From positions 310,001 to 374,000 of the forward strand of contig BROG01000029.1 in NCBI GenBank assembly GCA_030159075.1: a stretch of 64,000 nt of DNA, read 5' to 3'. The DNA is from Atrina japonica (taxonomy: Eukaryota; Mollusca; Bivalvia; Pterioida; Pinnidae). Position numbers and translations under genes: made by a program. Under the pieces are notes generated by a model. That model made no database searches. It saw nothing but the letters and a program-made list of their open reading frames with translations, and was not told the origin of the DNA. Every line of letters begins with the position of its first letter. The first letter of the stretch is position 1. Below are positions 62,801 through 64,000 of the stretch, piece by piece.

Positions 62801-63589
62801 AATTGCCATGATGTAAGAACAGCTATGGTTAGTTTCTCTTGTGTAAAGCATTTATATCTAAACCTTCAACTTCTCTAATTTGTTTTTTACTTTTTGTTGC
62901 TTCATAGTTTGATATCTTCCACTTTTCAATTGAAAACTTGGGTCACAGTACACATGTCTTCTGTACAAACGATCTTGAAAGGCAATTTTTCTAATTGTAT
63001 TACATACTTAATTCTTTATTAGTTGATTCCAACAGAAACATAACACCATATGTAATTTTTTACTTCTTAATGAAAAACCTATGAAATGAGACAAAGATGA
63101 TCAATAAATGTAAACAAATAAATTGAACATTTTAGAGTTTAGTGTATAGACTTTTGACATGTTTGATGTAATGTTATAAAATGTGTAACATGTATAGATG
63201 GGGCCTCTGTGGCCAAGTGATTAGAACACCGTACTTTGAACCATGAAGTCTCTCACTTCAGGTCAGCACAGGTTTGAGTACAACTGGAACCTAAGCTGAA
63301 TTTTTTTTGTGAGAATGTTTGCCATTCTTACTTGCAGAAAGGCCAGTGGTGGAGGAGAGGAATCAGTTTCTCTTCTCAAACATTAAAAATGGCTGTCACC
63401 CTATAAATGAAAAATTGTTGAGTGTGGCGATAAACAGTATTCCAAATCAAAGTCCAACGTGTATTGATCAGTGGATAGAAGTAGTATTGGGACTGTTAAA
63501 TTATAGAATGTGTGTGATTGGTAAACTTTGTTTAATTTACAGATTCCGGGGTCACCTCGTCTCTTTACAACAGTCATATCAGTACATAG
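52499..63589 (+). CDS. BBS5: Bardet-Biedl syndrome 5 protein, 5' part (six exons), continues past the window
   Basis: Exons: 52499-52554, 56679-56761, 60278-60343, 61714-61763, 62669-62749, 63543-63589; phases fit and the last exon ends in an open phase-2 donor, so the gene continues. 127 residues are present of roughly 340 in the family. The sequence runs '[16 protein letters not shown]', '[20 protein letters not shown]', '[20 protein letters not shown]', '[20 protein letters not shown]', '[16 protein letters not shown]'. It matches the first PH-like (DM16) domain of BBS5, a BBSome subunit that binds phosphoinositides and helps traffic membrane proteins at the ciliary base. Intron 1 is 4.1 kb and intron 2 is 3.5 kb, both rich in repeats. 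Confidence 0.95.
52870..53735. mobile_element. Non-autonomous element with 'ggcacc' ends, BBS5 intron 1
   Basis: 'caggtaatttcggcaccgag', 'taactttggcacctgtaagt' at the left and 'gctgaaaagttaagtgccgg', 'tgccaaaattacta' at the right are related in inverse orientation. A shorter copy is at about 50200-50420 ('gtgtcaggtaactttggcac', 'gctgatgccgaaaagttac'). The inside (53030-53500) contains 'aaggcattgccttgaagcga' and its inverse-like 'gcttgctttgctcgctt', perhaps a nested element. Confidence 0.5.
53741..54370. other. Intron sequence with a decayed repeat, BBS5 intron 1
   Basis: A G14-type homopolymer lies at about 53751-53765. 'aggcattgcctataggagag', 'cgcag' at about 53938 and 'gagctgcgctctctaat' at about 54270 form loose inverted ends of a ~340-bp element, related to the segment near 53030. 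Confidence 0.4.
54395..55335. mobile_element. Element with inverted 'tacccat' clusters at its ends
   Basis: The left end contains four 'tacccat(cg/tg)caactc' units; the right end contains the inverse 'gatgggtacaag' repeated about six times. The outermost parts 'agtctactcgtacccatcgc' and 'aatgggtactagttgact' are inverted. Interior AT-rich, no ORF. Confidence 0.55.
56255..56465 (+). mobile_element. SINE-like repeat, family 2, BBS5 intron 1
   Basis: Has 'cacaggtttgaatcccac', 'tgtgagaaagtttgtcagtt', and tail 'catgtgactgaaaaactgtc', 'gagtgtggtgtaaaaca', ending in an A-run. The head is lost or diverged. Confidence 0.65.
56840..58855. repeat. ~70-bp TG-rich minisatellite split by a transposon, BBS5 intron 2
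   Basis: Copies of 'acatgtatggtgatctattg', 'ctgtcatcatgtgtgtgtgt', 'gccattgtgtgtgactgtgt' occupy 56840-57238 and resume at 58418-58855. The element at 57241-58415 separates the two halves. Confidence 0.9.
57241..58415. mobile_element. 1175-bp TIR element, TA target, inserted in the minisatellite
   Basis: Perfect 16-bp inverted ends GGGCCAGTGATTTTCC at 57241-57256 and complement at 58400-58415, with TA at both edges. The subterminal 'gtttcagatt' and 'ttccgtttcagattgtcg' are repeated in direct sense near each end. No transposase ORF remains; non-autonomous. Family not assigned: TA flank suggests Tc1/mariner-like, but the GGGCCAGTG terminus is also reminiscent of hAT ends. Confidence 0.8.
58856..60277. 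other. BBS5 intron 2, distal part, with (TA)n
   Basis: A pure (TA)n run of about 66 bp lies at 59745-59810. At 59300-59500 two loosely related ~105-bp blocks share 'cacattgtt', 'atcaacaagtgtttatagta/atcatcaagtgtttatcaga' and 'aacggttt'. It looks like an old repeat, possibly LTR-derived, but no LTR ends were found. Confidence 0.5.
60344..61713. other. BBS5 intron 3
   Basis: Contains the dispersed fragment at about 60690-60925 (relative of 24530-24775). Otherwise AT-rich with nothing recognised. Confidence 0.5.
61764..62668. other. BBS5 intron 4
   Basis: At about 62455-62550 lies a reverse copy of the 58-333 repeat unit ('agttattcccctatgttggt', 'tttatttgtctgggccatat'). The rest has no recognised feature. 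Confidence 0.5.
63199..63460 (+). mobile_element. SINE-like repeat, family 2, best copy, BBS5 intron 5
   Basis: Starts 'ggggcctctgtggccaagtg', 'attagaacacc', has 'gcacaggtttgagtacaac' (B-box-like), 'gtgagaatgtttgcca' and tail 'aatgaaaaattgttgagtgt', 'ggcgataaacagt'. It ends about 80 bp before BBS5 exon 6. Its open frame (63319-63615) straddles the exon by chance. Confidence 0.7.
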
Positions 63590-63689
63590 GTAAGAATAAT
63601 GTTGTCCAGAGGTAAGCCTCCTTTACAAAATAAAATAGATTCAAAGACATACAATTCTTAAGTACAAAATTATATGAGGTGGAAATATT

Positions 63690-64000
63690 TGACATGCTCT
63701 TTGATTGTATTTGGTAAAGGTTTGTTTTTACTTTCCTTACACTATTTATGGCTCCCCTAGCCTATCCCTATCTCTATTTCATATGCTCTTTGACTATATT
63801 TGGTAAAGGTTTGTTTTTACTTTCCTTACACTATTTATGGCTCCTCTGCCCTGTCCCTACCTCTATTTGATATGCTCTTTGACTATATTTGGTAAAGGTT
63901 TGTTTTTACTTTCTTTACACTATTTATGGCTCCCCTGCCATGTCCCTACCTCTATTTCATATGCTCTTTGACTATATTTGGTAAAGGTTTGTTTTTACTT
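63690..64000. repeat. ~90-bp tandem repeat, runs off the right edge
   Basis: Three copies and a partial fourth of 'atatgctctttgactatatt', 'tggtaaaggtttgtttttac', 'tttccttacactatttatgg', 'ctcccctgccctgtccctac', 'ctctatttc'. Over 90% identical by eye. Confidence 0.92.

Noticed and set aside
63319..63615. 98-codon ORF containing BBS5 exon 6
   Set aside because: It is mostly family 2 SINE sequence and intron; only 63543-63589 is exon, in the frame set by the upstream exons.

Overview
This is an AT-rich eukaryotic window. It holds four intron-rich, single-copy animal genes set in a dense field of minisatellites and small non-autonomous transposons. Splice signals (GT/AG), 10-15 small exons per gene and tRNA-derived SINEs show a metazoan. 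The SINE families and the dispersed 'ggggaataac' repeats look molluscan, probably bivalve, but that last step is inference. All exon borders were placed by hand: reading phase is continuous across every junction except one (CMPK2 exon 4).

Layout: ACMSD (+, 10 exons, 2323-15442; 336 aa; branch-point enzyme of the tryptophan/kynurenine pathway). A 3.6-kb satellite with a 31-bp unit fills the gap to CMPK2 (+, 5 exons, 21476-28403; mitochondrial UMP-CMP kinase 2). A degraded LINE reverse-transcriptase tail follows. DDX23/PRP28 (-, 15 exons, 48845-32339; 775 aa; U5 snRNP DEAD-box helicase) is convergent with CMPK2. BBS5 (+, 52499-63589, first six exons, running off the right edge; BBSome subunit) is head-to-head with DDX23. 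The four genes have unrelated jobs, so no operon-like logic is implied.

The most striking object is at 22591-23738, in CMPK2 intron 1. It is a tandem multimer of a miniature LTR retrotransposon: four LTRs of 162-163 bp, three internal segments of about 166 bp, primer-binding sites, a G-rich polypurine tract and a 4-bp target duplication. Each LTR contains a 5S rRNA-derived segment with recognisable box A and box C of the internal pol III promoter. This is the architecture of plant Cassandra TRIMs, here in an animal genome.

Other notable points: CMPK2 exon 4 has two frame breaks where it meets a degenerating minisatellite. Minisatellites in DDX23 and CMPK2 appear to have amplified exon/intron borders. 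An inverted repeat pair flanks ACMSD exon 5. CMPK2 intron 3 appears to be a GC-AG intron. A duplicated 0.6-kb unit carries a long hairpin. Several MITE families carry TTAA or TA targets.
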